DNA of 64,000 nucleotides from Merluccius polli (Eukaryota > Chordata > Actinopteri > Gadiformes > Merlucciidae): positions 62,001 through 126,000 of the forward strand of contig JAOPHQ010002026.1 in NCBI GenBank assembly GCA_030340625.1, written 5' to 3'. Every line of letters starts with the position of its first letter. Position 1 is the first letter of the stretch. The notes beneath the pieces were generated by a model. It was not told the origin of the DNA and made no database searches. It worked only from the letters and a program-made list of their open reading frames with translations. The position numbers were made by a program, and so were the translations under genes. Positions 34,344 to 46,492 of this stretch are shown here, piece by piece.

Positions 34344-35020
34344 CAGCTTGTGTGTCTTTTAACAGGCGCTAGCTCTTTATATTTGGGAAACCCATTTATC
34401 AAAAACAATATCAATCCGCCAGTTCACGTTGTGGTCTTTGCGCACAGAGAAGGTGACACGTTTGGACATGTTTTTGCGTGGTGGCCCTGTGTTTTTGGTT
34501 GGTAAACCCCGTTTACTGGCGCTTTTTTTTCAACGTGAGCGGTGAACTTCGGTTCAACTCGTGGTCTTCTCTTCACGCGCACAGCGACGACGAGAGAGGA
34601 GAGGGAGCAGACTATTTTTGGACATATTTTCATGGTTAGCATCAACTCCGGGACAGCGGACCCTTGCTTTTTCGCTGACATTTTCGCCGAAAAACTTTCG
34701 ACACATTACCCAGCCGGGGAGCCGTTTTATTGTCTACTTGAGGTAATGTTGCTCTGTTGTGCTTTACCTTGCATGTAGTATGATAGTGTTAGCAACTGCT
34801 GCTAGGTTGCAAGCTCTATAAAAACTTTAGTTATTCGAAAGAAAACACAATTTTTAATAACTGCATGCCTTGTTAACTAACCAAGGGTGAGTTTAGTCAT
34901 GTGTTTTATTCTTTACTAAGTCACAGTTACCACCGGTAAACGTTCGTATTTTTTCGAGGATGTTTTAGCGCCTAAAATCACGTCTTCAGTTCTGCGTCTT
35001 TTGGGCATGTTTTCGTAATA
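34344..35020 (+). other. 5' non-coding region of the CACTA gene 1
   Basis: Between the hAT and the first finger ORF. Contains ATGGTTAGCATCAACTCCGG-type short frames and a possible donor (GAGGTAATG, 34740) that could mark a 5' exon. No TATA box is convincing. Confidence 0.4.
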
Positions 35021-37705
35021 ATGTGGAAATGTAAATTGTGCGTTTTTTCTAGTAACTTAAAAATACAGTTACTGAGACATTACAGACTTTACCATGGTCA
35101 GTATTCAACAGTTTCACTTTTACCATGCCTCTACAACAGCTGCATGTGTACCTTTAGTACTTTTAATTCATTAAAGGTACATTTGTCAAGAATACATGCA
35201 GGGAAAAGAAAGGTAGATGGTGACACGACTGGTTTGACTGTAAAAAGGGCATTTCATTGCCCTGTTTGTGATTTTAAACAGCCATTTGCTGAGAGAGAAA
35301 TGTCCATTCAGGGCCTGCACGTTTAAAACAAATGTGTACTCCACGTTCAATGCACACAGATGCAGAGAACATCAAAATACCTGTGACTATGATGACATTA
35401 TAGTGCAAAATGATGTAAATGTCTCCCAGGATAGTGACATTGAACAGGATCCAGGTGAACTGACAGATGAAAATGAAACTACCCCTGTAGCAGGAGGTAG
35501 CAATGAGAAGTTAGCAGAGCAGTTACAATTCAATCTGGCTGCCTTTTTCTTAAAAATGCAAACTGTTCTCCATGTGTCACAGAGGGCAACACAGGAAATC
35601 ATTGAACATGTTGATCAGTTGTTTTTACTGTCAGAACCTGTTAAAAAAAATAATTGCCCCTTTACTGACACACTTGTGAGTGAGAGTCCAGGCAGTGTCG
35701 GAGAGTAATGTTTTGCATAAGTCAGTTACAGCTGAAGGACCCCTTTCAACTGCCAAAAGGAGGAAAACATATTATGAAGAAAAGTTTCCACTTATTAGGC
35801 CTGTCGAATACCTGATTGAGTCGTCACAGCATACCTTTATGTATGTACCTATTCTCAGTACTTTGCAACAGTTGTTAAAAAAAACAGATGTACTTGAGAA
35901 AGTCAAAGAAACCCCTTCTAAGTTGCCTGGACAGTATTTGTCACACTGTGATGGCTCCTACTGCCATGAAAATGCGCTTCTCTCAGATGAGGGTCAGAAA
36001 TGTTCATTAATTCTTTATGTTGATGATTTTGAAATCGCAAACCCCCTAGGAACATCACGAAAAATACACAAAGTATGCACAGTTTATTGGACATTAGCTA
36101 ACCTGCCAGCAAAGTACCGTTCAGCTCTCCATTCAACTCAACTTGCCCTTTTGTGCAATTCTAATGATGTGCGGGAATTTGGATTTTCAAAAGTCTTTGC
36201 ACCCCTCTTAAAGGACCTAAGAACTCTTGAAGAGGTGGGTGTCTATATTGAGGCCTTTGGTGACTGTGTCAAAGGAACAGTCTTCTCAGTTGCAGCTGAT
36301 AACCTTGCTGCCCATGCGCTAGCTGGCTTCAATGAGAGTTTCAGGTCGACATATTTCTGTAGATTTTGTCTTACCACTCAGACTGAAATGCAAGTATCTG
36401 ATGCAGTCACTGGTGTTAACCTGAGAACCAAAGATCTGCATGACAGCCTTGTTCAAGAAGTTCAGGAAGGTGACACTGAACAGGGTTATGGGGTAAAACG
36501 CAGTTGTGTTCTCTCTGACCATCTCAAATATTTTCATCCTCTCACAGGTTTTCCACCTGATGTCCTGCATGACCTGTTTGAAGGTGTGGTTCCTGTTGAG
36601 TTGGCACATTGTTTGAAAAGTATGATTGCAAAAAAATATTTCACTTTGGAGGAGCTGAATAGAGCAATATTGTTTTTTCCCTATCAACATTCTGATAAGG
36701 TTGACCGCCCTCACCCAATTCCTCAAACTTTTGTCAGTCGAGGAACAATTGGTGGGAATGGACATGATAATCACACTCTGCTCAGGCTGCTTCCTCTTCT
36801 CATTGGCTCCAGAGTCCCAGAAGGAGACAAATTCTGGGAGGTGCTAATGGACTTAAAAGATATTGTGGAATTGGCTGTGTCTCATAGCTTTACTGACGAA
36901 ACTATTCAGTACATGGCTTGCAAGATTTTAGATCACAGGCAGTTGCTACAAGAAGTCTTGCCCAGTTTAAGATTAAGACCAAAGCACCATTTTATTGAGC
37001 ATTATCCACATCTCATAAAATGTTTTGGTCCACTGGTGCATCTCTGGACAATGAGATTTGAGGGAAAGCACAAAATCTTCAAGAAAATTGTTCATGACAC
37101 TAATAACTACAAAAATGTGTTAAAAACTTTATCAGAGAGACACCAGAGCATGATGGCTTTCTATTTGTCTTCACCACGTTTTTTTAAGCCTTCAGTACAA
37201 ACTTCAAAAGTGGAGTCAGTCTATGTCGATTCATTGCCTGTCGACACACATGTGTTAATATCCAGCATGACAGACAGCAGCAGTGTTTATCGCACAAAAC
37301 AGGTAACCATTGAGGGCACAACCTTTGTGACTGGCATGTTTGTTTGCACCGAGACACATGCTGCCTTGCCTGAGTTTAAGGAGATCAGAAACATATTCCT
37401 AATCCAGAATGATATCTTCTTTTTACTGAAAGACTGACACCGAATACACTGAGCATCTGCGCTCGTATCATCTAAAAGATCACACAAGCAAGGGCCATAC
37501 AGTGAAATCTGTGTTCCAGTTGGTTGACCAAATGCCGCAGTTTGCCTACAAAGTCTATGGCAAGCTAACTATAACAACTAACTTACAGTCACGGAGTGAG
37601 AGCCACATCACCCCAGAGGACATCCTCCTCTTCCCCCTGGGACCTAAGGGAGGCTTAAGATCTCAGACCCTTTCTATATCTTTCTATCTATCTCTATTTC
37701 AGTAG
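35021..37705 (+). pseudogene. CACTA/CMC-type transposase with C2H2 fingers, frameshifted
   Basis: Three frames join into one protein. 35021-35326 has C2H2 fingers (MWKCKLC...H..H; CLYNSCMC). 35268-35708 has a further finger (CPFRACTF). 35680-37437 is a 585-codon core. Core motifs: LILYVDDFEIANPLG (about residues 110-124), VAADNLAAH (D207), a CRFC knuckle (227-230), and PDVLHDLFEGVVPVELAH (about 293-310). This order matches Plavaka/Tnp2-like DDE transposases of the CMC superfamily, with D115/116 and D207 as candidate catalytic residues. Breaks: near 35300 (finger 3 lost), near 35690 (+1), and at 37435 (+1). The C-terminus continues in frame from 37436 through YHLKDHTSKG and ILLFPLGPKGG. Non-functional as it stands. 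Confidence 0.75.
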
Positions 37706-38047
37706 ATATCACCTTGACACCCAGGACAACATACTGTAAGGTAATGTAAGTTTACACGTTTGCTTTTCTCACACACCATGATCTGTTCTCAATATGTAAA
37801 CCAGTACCAGTGAAATAAATCGTTTGCCATTATGTGAAGATAAAATCTAATCAGTCTCTTGTCTGTAAATTGAGGTAAAAACTACAGTTCGTTTTTAAGC
37901 TTTGCGCAGGACTGTAATGCTACCCTTGCTCAGTCTACAAGTAACAAAATGTAATGTGTTGTCCATGTAGGCAGCTTATAAAAACAAAGAGCAAGGGAAT
38001 GCAGTTGTTTTTTGTGGGTTTTTTTACAGGTTCCTCTTACAGTGTAA
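37706..38047 (+). other. Intergenic spacer between the two CACTA genes
   Basis: AT-rich. A splice-acceptor-like TTTTTTTACAG precedes the gene 2 start codon by about 20 bp, so the gene 2 5' UTR may be spliced. Confidence 0.45.
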
Positions 38048-41000
38048 ATGGAAGATTCTGACGTTCTCAAACTAAGGGTCGTCCTTGACGATGTCAATGC
38101 TGAGAGGCTGATTTTGCCCTCTCGTCCTGAGACTATAAATGCCCTCATATCTGAGGTGAAAAATAAACTGAACCTGTTGTATGAATTCCGGCTTCAGTTT
38201 CAAGATCCGGAATTTGACAATGCTTTATGCAATTTAGTAAACATAGAGGACCTGCCATCCAAGGCAACTATTCAAGTAGTAAGACTCATTGAGGCAGATT
38301 TGTCCTCTACGAGCACGGATGATACCGTGTTACTGTCTGACAATACTGTTTCACCTGAGCGTCTTTGCCGGTGGCCAGAAGTCTTCATTGTTCCAACATT
38401 CTCATATGAGGTGGAGTATTGTCTGAGAAAGGGCAACTCTGTACTTGAGGGAGAAGGGAGAGGTCTCCGATTGACCAGAGATCAAAAACACAACATACTT
38501 GATGTCATGTCTGCTGAAATATACAAGCACAAAGCTTATCCTAGTACATCACAGATTGGCAAGGCTGCACAGGCTTTAGTCAGGAAACACCCCTGCCTCA
38601 AAGAACAAGGTTCCAAAACTGGATGTGAGGGTTGGAAGAACAGCCTTCGCTTTAAGATGGGCAACTACAGGACCAAACTTTGCAGGGCTGATGTGGCTGT
38701 GAATGCAGGCAAGCGTAGCAGGACCAATCCAGATGGCACAGCTTCCAGGGCAAACATCAAAAGACCAAGAAGAGGAGAAGTTAACTTCCTTCCCAATTAT
38801 CCCTCTGGTGAAACCAAGGACACACTGGAGATGCAGAGGCTTAACATGGTGGAGTTCAAGAAGACCACGGCTGAAAGAGACATGCTTCTTATCAACCAAC
38901 AAATGCAGCGTACCTTTTCACTAAGGCGTGAAGAAATGGTCAATTCTGCTCCTCCGATTGATGAACTAAGGGACAGATGGCCTGCACTTTTTTGTGAAGC
39001 CCAGGTGAGTAGAAAACTTACAACTTTAAAGAATCACTTAAAAAGCTGACAAGACACGTGAACACAATTATCATTGCAACAACTAAACTGAGTCAGGTAT
39101 TGTTGTATAAAACTATTACTTTTAAGGCTGAAAAATCATTAATAAATCATATCTGATGTCTTAGATATTTCTGTCTTAAAAGTAAAAGTTTTATACAACA
39201 ATACCTGACTTAGTTTACAGTTGTGATTATTATCAAATCAAGGTAATTTTGGTAATTGGTGTGTTTTGTTTCTCTGTGCAGCTCTACTTAGAATTCCATA
39301 GGATCACCAATCAAAATCTGCCATATTCCTTTTTTGGTGCGTTGGATAAATACACATCACAGCTTCTGAAATTGTACAAAAAGAAGACGACTGGAAGGTT
39401 TGGAGAGAAGCTGCAGCATGTGGTGACAGCATACGAAGAACAGGTAAACACATTTTTATTACATTACATTGACAATTTATGTGAACAGCTGACTTGAGCA
39501 TCAGCTAATGTATCTATGTCTTTGTTCAAAAGGACAAGAACAACATCACTGCAGCCAGAACAGCAGCCCTTGCCGGCCTACCACTGTACCTGAAAGAGGA
39601 TTCGTCAGACATATTCAAGACTTGCACGGTAACTCTTTATTCTCCTGCATCAAAACTTGAAACTGAAACATCACTGAACAGAGTTAATTGAAACTGCCTT
39701 ATACGGTGTGCCCAATTGGCTTCGTTTTGAGCAGTTCCCTTGCTTAGATTGATTATTTTTTGTTGTGAAGAGCTGCAGAAATTTAAAAGAATGAGTCATT
39801 GTAATTTATACTCATGAAGTAACACCACGTTGCGGGTAAAATTAGACGGTACATTATTTATCTCTGATATCTGGGAGTGTGTTTTAAATTGTGCTTATAC
39901 GTACTGTATATCTTTCAGTACGTTTACATGCACAGCTTAATTCGATTAAAGCCATAGCTCGATTATGTTCCTCAATTGGACAACTGCAATTGTCCGCGTA
40001 TACATGGCGGTGAGTAAATCGATTCATTGGCCGAAGCGTGTAATGCCCCGGTACGATAGGTGGCGCTGTGCCCATTTCAACTAGTGGTAATAGAGCCACC
40101 GGTTGACCTCTTTTTAGTCACCAGCAACAACAAACTCATTCGAGAAATATGTTTTCAGTAGACAGCTGTCAGTTCACTTCGGGTCCATATAATTTCTCCG
40201 AAGCTCCATTGTTCCTCTCGGTCGTATGCCGACTCCTCCAGCTGCTCTGCCGGCGGAGCAGTCCGCATATTACCGAGAGGAACAATGGAGCGTCGGAGAA
40301 ATTATATGGACCCGAAGTGAACTGACAGCTGTCTGCTGAAACATCGCTTTCTCCATGTCGCGTTTCAATCTGGACTTCAGAGAGTCAAAGCCAAAGTTAA
40401 TTTCCCCCAATTCCTTTTCCCCATGGGCCAGATAAACCCGACTAGGAGTCTTTACTTGTTGTGGAAGTACCAGAGAGTCGGAGAACCCGACGCAGTCTGT
40501 AAGATTCATAATATCAGAGAATACCGCCGTCAGTTCGGCCGCGGCGCAATGAATGAATAAAGATCGTAGTTATTTTACAACCTCGTTGATGAGCAACATT
40601 TAGAAAAACATGGACTTTTAATTCAGCCTTAGGTTAAATCGAAGCGTAGTGTGTACTGAATGCATGTTGATGATGATACACTCCTTATAGGGGGTAACTA
40701 CATTGGCACGGCACCGGCTTCCTCCATCTTCTGCGCCAGCTTTTTAAATAAATCGCCGACCCAAAGTTAGTTGACAGCTGTCTGCTGAAAACATCTTTCT
40801 CCCACCGGAACAGCCCCTCCGCCGCCCGTCCGTATACATTCCCCGCCGCGGCGCAATGAATGAATAAAGATCGTAAACACGTCGGGAGAAAAAAACATTT
40901 ATTTTGACAGATGTGCCCGAAGTTACTACTTTACAACCTCGTTGATGACCCACATTTAGAAAATGTGGGTCATCAACGTACTTTTAATTCAGCCTTGGGT

Positions 41001-42592
41001 GAAATGGAAGCGTAGTGTCCGTGTGCTTCCACCTTTAATGAATGCATGCCATGCGCGCTCCCGCGGCCGGGACACAATTCTTATAGGGGGTAACTACGTT
41101 CACCGGCTTCCTCCATCTTCTGCGCCACCTTTTTAAATAAATCGCCGTTTCTCGTTATCCCTTATCCGACGGCGGCAACGACAACAACAACACGACTATC
41201 GTTTCTTTCTACTTCCGGCTCACGGCCCCGGGAAGAGATCTCGAGCATGCGCAGAACGCAATTCAACGCATAGACCAATTCGATTGGCTACATGCACGCT
41301 TAGCTCGACTATGAATCGCATTATCTAGGGCAGTGGTTCTCAACCGGTGGGGCGCGGGTTAAAAAAGGATGACAAATACGCGTCCGGCTTTAGGCCGGAC
41401 TGTCCAGTTTTTCAAAGCCCTGTCCGGCGTCCGGTGCAGCATTTGTCCCGGACGCGTATTTGTCCTCCTTTTTGAGAGCGCAGTAACGCCCCCCCCCCCC
41501 CCCCCCCCCCCATCGGCCGTAGGTCCGCAGTGTGTTACTATTGCACGCACCCCCCCCTCGGTCGTAGGTCCGCGGTGTGTTACTATTGTGCGCCCCCCCC
41601 CCCCACATCGGTCGTAGGTCCGCAGTGTGTTACTATTGCGCACCCCCACCCCCCCCCCCCCCCACGTCGGTCGTAGGTCCGCGGTGTGTTAGTATTGTGC
41701 CCACCCCCGTCGCCCCCCCCCCCCCACGTCGGTCGTAGGTCCGCGGTGTGTTACTATTGCGCGCACCCCCCTCCCCCCCCCCCGTCGGCACGCCAGCCCC
41801 CTTGCAAACCCCCCCTCCCCGTCAACAGTGGGGGGGGGGGGGGGGGGGCCCAACTGCAATGAACCAGTTTTGGGGGGGCCCAGCCTGAAAAAGGTTGAGA
41901 ACCCCTGATCTAGGGGTCTTAATTCGACGAGTAACCCAATTCGATTTGAGTATAGCTCGACTAAGGTGTATACATGCATCTTAGTAATCCAATCATAGTT
42001 GGACTAAGCCAATAAGTTGACGTTTTTGAGTGTCATGTAAACGCACTGTTTGTAGCGATTATCGGAGTGGATATTAAATTATCTACACCAGAAAGAATGT
42101 TAATTTCTAGCTAGTGGACAACATTAAAGGAAAACCACATCAGTTCACGAAGAGCACCCTAGACACAAAATCAGCAGAGACTAGTTATCACTGTTTATGT
42201 CCTTTCACTCTTTAGGTCTGTGTTTTCATCAACCCTTTATGTTCTTCGTCACACATACTAAATACATACTTCTTCCCCAGGACGAGTTTGAGGTGTCCCA
42301 GGAGGAAGCTGTGGCTTTGGTGGCAGTGGTCGCTGAAGATGAGGTGCTGACAGGAATTCCTTTTGACACGCAGCATGTGTCCATCATCCTGGAAGGCCAG
42401 GTTGTGATGTCTACAAGATCATGGACTGACTCACTTGTTGTTTTGTTTGGTTTGATTTATGCTCTACATTTGAGCTATCCTGAAAAGCTAAGTGGCTTCT
42501 TTGAGTTCATCCAGGTTGTCCTCCTAAATCTTGATGAAGGGAGAAAGCAGCTCAAACCAAAGTTGCAGGCATTGAGAAATGAGCTGGAGTAA
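38048..42592 (+). CDS. CACTA element gene 2: four-exon accessory protein, 508 aa, reading frame intact
   Basis: Exons 38048-39004, 39282-39443, 39533-39628 and 42281-42592 all join in phase 0. Donors are CAG|GTGAGT, CAG|GTAAAC and ACG|GTAACT; acceptors are TGCAG, AAAAG and CCCCAG. The product is 319+54+32+103 = 508 residues with no stop. The N-terminal 85 residues (LKLRVVLDDVNAERLILP on) look like a PB1/ubiquitin-like fold. The middle is basic (KRSRTNP, IKRPRRGE). Residues about 305-340 have DELRDRWPALFCEAQ then LYLEFHRITNQNL. It resembles the abundant fish proteins labelled SAMD3-like or uncharacterized. Inference: a TnpA-like partner of the transposase, or an exapted gene. Intron 3 hosts a 2.1-kb insertion. 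Confidence 0.75.
40150..40345. repeat. Long imperfect palindrome
   Basis: Arms of about 75-85 bp, e.g. GACAGCTGTCAGTTCACTTC and GGGTCCATATAATTTCTCCG on the left with exact complements on the right; centre near 40247. It can extrude as a cruciform. Confidence 0.9.
40538..41146 (+). repeat. Diverged direct duplication
   Basis: Copy A 40538-40757 and copy B 40845-41146 both run from GCCGCGGCGCAATGAATGAA to CTTTTTAAATAAATCGCC. Copy B carries an 18-bp perfect hairpin at 40940-40978 that copy A lacks. Confidence 0.85.
41331..41907. mobile_element. hAT element (CAGTGGTTCTCAACC), 8-bp TSD
   Basis: CAGTGGTTCTCAACC and the inverted right end CAGGGGTTCTCAACC are typical hAT/Charlie-type ends. Perfect 8-bp duplication ATCTAGGG (41323-41330, 41908-41915). 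The interior is the C-tract-spaced module A. No ORF. Confidence 0.92.
41368..41800. repeat. C-tract-spaced minisatellite, module A
   Basis: A leader with CCGGACTGTCC...GACGCGTATTTGTCCTCC, then five units of GTCGGTCGTAGGTCCGCGGT plus GTGTTACTATTGCGCGC separated by 6-22 C. Related blocks at 43680-43840 and 61655-61801. Confidence 0.9.
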
Positions 42593-43678
42593 ATTATCAA
42601 GATCTTTGTTGTTTTTCATTGTTCCTGATAATTAGTTCTTAAAAAGAAAAAATCCCACACACTACTAAGTATCACCAATTTATTAGAGAAAAATCACAAC
42701 CTTTCGGTCAAGGTTCAGAGGGACTGAAGCTTTGTGATTTTTTTTTCTAGATACTTAGCAAGAGTAGTGTGCAGGATGTTTTATTGTCTGTTCGAGTCCC
42801 GCTGGCTGTACTGTTGTTGATCCATGTTTACATCATGTTTCGATGGACGGGACGGCCTTGAGTATAAAGCTGTTTTAGTCAAGGACTAGAGAGAAGAAGA
42901 ACATACTCAATGCTTATTTAGATCACGGTCATTCTGTGTCAGTTTATGTGCAATATGAAGCTACGAGCTAACTAAGCCTGCTAACAAAACAATGCAGGGC
43001 ACAGGTGATTGCAGCAAAGGATCATTTTTGAGCAAAAGACAATTTTGTCCTCTGCTTGCGCTTAATGGTGTTTGGTGCGTTCTAATTCATAACTCCTTCA
43101 TGCGAGGGGAGGGGTTGGAGGTGTGTCGGAGGTGTAGCCAAACAAGTTTGTTTTGGTTTAATGCTTTAATCTACTGAATCATAAAGTCATACATTCTTCC
43201 TTTCAAGGGACTATGTGTTTAGTTGCTGTTGAAATTGTTTAATATTGTGCCTGGGTGTTTCTTGTGTTATATTGCCATAAAGAAATGTCATGTTTAAAAA
43301 AATAATAATAATAATAATAATTAGTAAAGCTGTGTAAATGACTACTTGAATTGAACATGGAAATGTTTTGTAGTTATGAATGTTCAGCATTCAGCTTAAT
43401 AAACAATTTAAGTTGGATCAGAGATTGGTCAATTATATTAGAGTTGTTCCGATTCCGATACCAGTATCGGAAATTGCTCCGATACTGCCGAAAATGCTGG
43501 CATCGGTATCGGCGACTACTGGAGTCCAGGCACCGATCCGATACCACGTAATTTATTCAATTAGTAATCTAATAGGGGCTATGCGCAACATACTTCTGCG
43601 AAACCGGTCTCATCACATCCGGTTCAGGTCCGCTGTACCGCGCTCACATTATTTTATTTATTAATCCGCACTTCCAGA

Positions 43679-43868
43679 TAGGGTGGCCATTCGTCCGGAC
43701 TGTCCGGTTCCCCCCCCCTCCCGTCGGCCGTAGGTCCGCGGTGTGTTGCGATCGCGCACGCCTCCCCCCCCCCCCCCCCCCCCCCCGTCAGCCGTAAGTC
43801 CGAGGCGCGCACCCCCCCCCACGGGCTGAGGTGTCCTCCTTTTCAACACCTCATAAATGATCACCCTA
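43679..43868. mobile_element. 190-bp hAT-type MITE with module A core, 8-bp TSD
   Basis: TAGGGTG...CACCCTA ends and perfect CTTCCAGA duplication (43671-43678, 43869-43876). Core is CGTCCGGACTGTCCGGT, C tracts, and GGCCGTAGGTCCGCGGTGTG. Confidence 0.88.
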
Positions 43869-44075
43869 CTTCCAGACCGTCGCCGGGGCTTCAGAGTAAT
43901 GTGTCCGAGGAGAGCAGCCCTCTCCCGGACACACACGCTAGCTTTTACCGCTGTTTTTTTTGTTTATATTAATCCGCACTTCCAGACCGTCACCGGGGCT
44001 TCAGAGTAATGTGTCCGAGGAGAGCAGCCCTCTCCCGGACTCACTCGCTAGCTTTAACCGCTGTTTTTTTTTTTC
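43869..44075 (+). repeat. About 110-bp tandem duplication
   Basis: CTTCCAGACCGTCRCCGGGG then CTTCAGAGTAATGTGTCCGA and GGAGAGCAGCCCTCTCCCGG occurs twice in a row. The same segment is in the T2-like element near 15590-15650. Confidence 0.9.
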
Positions 44076-44541
44076 TTTCTTTTTTCATCCATCTTTTCTT
44101 CTCCCTAACATTCAGATGTTAAAATTAAATAAAACGCCAACACTAAAAAGGGCTAACTATTAACTATCCAGCTGTTAACTGTTCTATTTAAAAATAAATG
44201 GCTTGAATTTGCTCTTTTTATTCATGTTTTACAAAGACTTTAACCTGAGCCAGGCCTTACCACTATGATAATCATATCACAGTCATGCATGTATGCTTTA
44301 TTTTTTATTTTTTATAACATACTGGTATCGGATCGGTACTCGGTATCGGCCGATACCCACAGCACAAGTATCGGAATCGGTATCGGGAGGGAAAAAATGG
44401 TATCGGAACATCTCTAAATTATATTGTGTTCATGTAACTTGATTGGTTTAAAGGCAATCGGTTTCCTCAAATGAATTGAGTAGACAAAATGTAATTTTAA
44501 GTTATTACAACTAGAATGTAATAAGTTATTTCAGTTGGAAG

Positions 44542-46492
44542 TAGGGCTGCAGCTATCGAATATTTTAGTAATCGAGTACTCTACTGAAAATTACATCGAT
44601 TAATCGAGTAATCGGATAAAACGTATTTTTGCTTGGTTAAAGAGCAATTATGAATACACAAGAGAAAATAACATATTTCACTTAATAATGAATGACCAAT
44701 TGGTTTCCTTTTTTAGAATCAACTGTTTTTATTTAGCAAGTATTTTCTGGTCTTGAAACATTACCAAAGAGGCAACTGCTAACATAAATAAGAATAAGTA
44801 AAACACAAATAAAATAAAATTACTTTCAAGATAACAAAAATAAATAAAATTAAATTACTTTCAAGATATCAAAATAAATAAAATTACATTACTTTCAAGT
44901 TATCAAAAACGTAAGGCATTTATTTTGCAGTGTCTTTTTGCAGTGTACAATTAAGACAACTACTGTATTGGAACACAATAACCACACACATAATCAATAG
45001 AGTGAGACACACTGTGACCAGCTACTACGTAGTAGTTGACTAAATTTTACAACTGCTTAATTAACTTTATTATGTTTTTATTTCCATCTAGACTCATCAG
45101 CGCTGTCCTTTTAAATTTTAAATCAACCCTCTATGAAGTCATGTCGTCACGCTCGTAATAAACTAACCACAAACTTGACAGTAGTCAGTCATAATTAACA
45201 AAAACCTAGCCCTCTGCAAGGCAGGCGTTTATGTTCGTAAAATACATTAACGTTGATCAAACTGATTTGCTACGTTAATATTACCTTGTGTCCTCCGCTC
45301 AATAGAGCGTAACAGTGACCGCCCCCTTTTTTAACAGCAACGGTGCCGGAAGTAAATGTCCCATGCATTTATCTCGTCCACTTTTCGTAGAATCCTTATA
45401 AAAATAGTATTAAGCCTTTAACCAATAAGCCAATGGTAGTCGTGACCATATTATGTTTGATTCGGGCATAAAAAGAATTTGGAAAACGGAAGAAAAGGCA
45501 AAGGTACAAGACTGTGTACATTATTTTGTGAACAAGTGAACTCATCCCATAAACCATTGCGAACCCTTTCCGACAACTTCCAACCCGATAGTTTAGCGTG
45601 CTTCTTGCACCTTTGTAATTATTATAGTGTTTATATTTTTAATAAAAGTTGTGTCATATATTGTTTGTGTATGTATAGTGTTTCATAGTGTATAGTGTTG
45701 TCATCGACATGGTACAGTCCTGACTGCAATCACCGCTTGCGCGTCCAACAATGCCGATTCCAAATGTGTCGGCTAAGACAGGGTGTTATATAATGGGTTA
45801 TATAAGGTAATAACGTTTCTCGTTTTTAATACATGTGATTTTAGTTACGTATTCATTCAACATTATGTATTCCTAGGCTTTATACTACCCAAATTACTAT
45901 ACAACACTGCTATATCATATATTTTTATTTTGTTTTTAATCATATATCATCGTATATTCTATATCAACATATTTTTCAATATGTACAGCTCATTTCATCT
46001 ACAGCTCTAACAATAACTCTAACTTTCCATGAGTCTAAGGGAAATCATGGTTGCTCTGTGTGGTAAACGATCGAGTTCAGTGGTAGCAGTAATCGACGAC
46101 TTGACTTTCGTAGGTAAACGTTTCCATGGTAACAGCGAGCTCCACCAATCAAAGACGTCGTGTTACACTTTAGGATTGTGGGTAATGCAGTCCTTCTAAA
46201 TGACATCGCGAATAAAACTTGTTTTCTTGAAACCTTCCTTTAGTTGTTGGTTACTAAAGTTGCCTATCCTATCATGGCACAATAAAACGGCCGGTTGTAA
46301 GTATACATTGTATGGTTACGACGTAATGGCTTTTAATCAAAATCTCGACGGGAAAAATGAATGGGATTTTTACTTCCGGCACCGCACTGTTGCGCTCTAT
46401 TAAACTAACGATTCCTCGAGGCAGAAAAAAATCCTCGGACCATTTTTTGTATTCGAGGTACTCGAATTACTCGAGGAATCGTTTCAGCCCTA
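44542..46492. mobile_element. 1.95-kb hAT element (TAGGGCTG), 8-bp TSD
   Basis: TAGGGCTGCAGCTATCGA and inverted TAGGGCTGAAACGATTCC ends; perfect GTTGGAAG duplication (44534-44541, 46493-46500). AATCGAGTA-type subterminal words on both sides. The inside is AT-rich with no transposase domain; frames are 65-75 codons with no recognisable content. Confidence 0.92.

Larger units (their letters stand above)
39916..42048. mobile_element. Non-autonomous DNA element inside gene 2 intron 3
   Basis: Ends CAGTACGTTTACATGCAC and, inverted, CAGTGCGTTTACATGACA (15 of 18 match). TTT flanks both sides, possibly a 3-bp TSD, but this is not proven. Contains AATTCGA and TAGCTCGA words, a long palindrome (40150-40345), a 220-300 bp direct duplication and a nested hAT. 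No ORF of note. Confidence 0.7.
43439..44416. mobile_element. hAT element (TAGAGRTGTTCCGAT), 8-bp TSD
   Basis: TAGAGTTGTTCCGAT and inverted TAGAGATGTTCCGAT ends; perfect AATTATAT duplication (43431-43438, 44417-44424). Dense GGTATCGG subterminal words. It contains a nested 190-bp hAT and a tandem duplication. No ORF. Confidence 0.92.

Noticed and set aside
36319..36774. 151-codon minus frame opposite the transposase
   Set aside because: Shadow of the 585-codon + frame; no recognisable motif.
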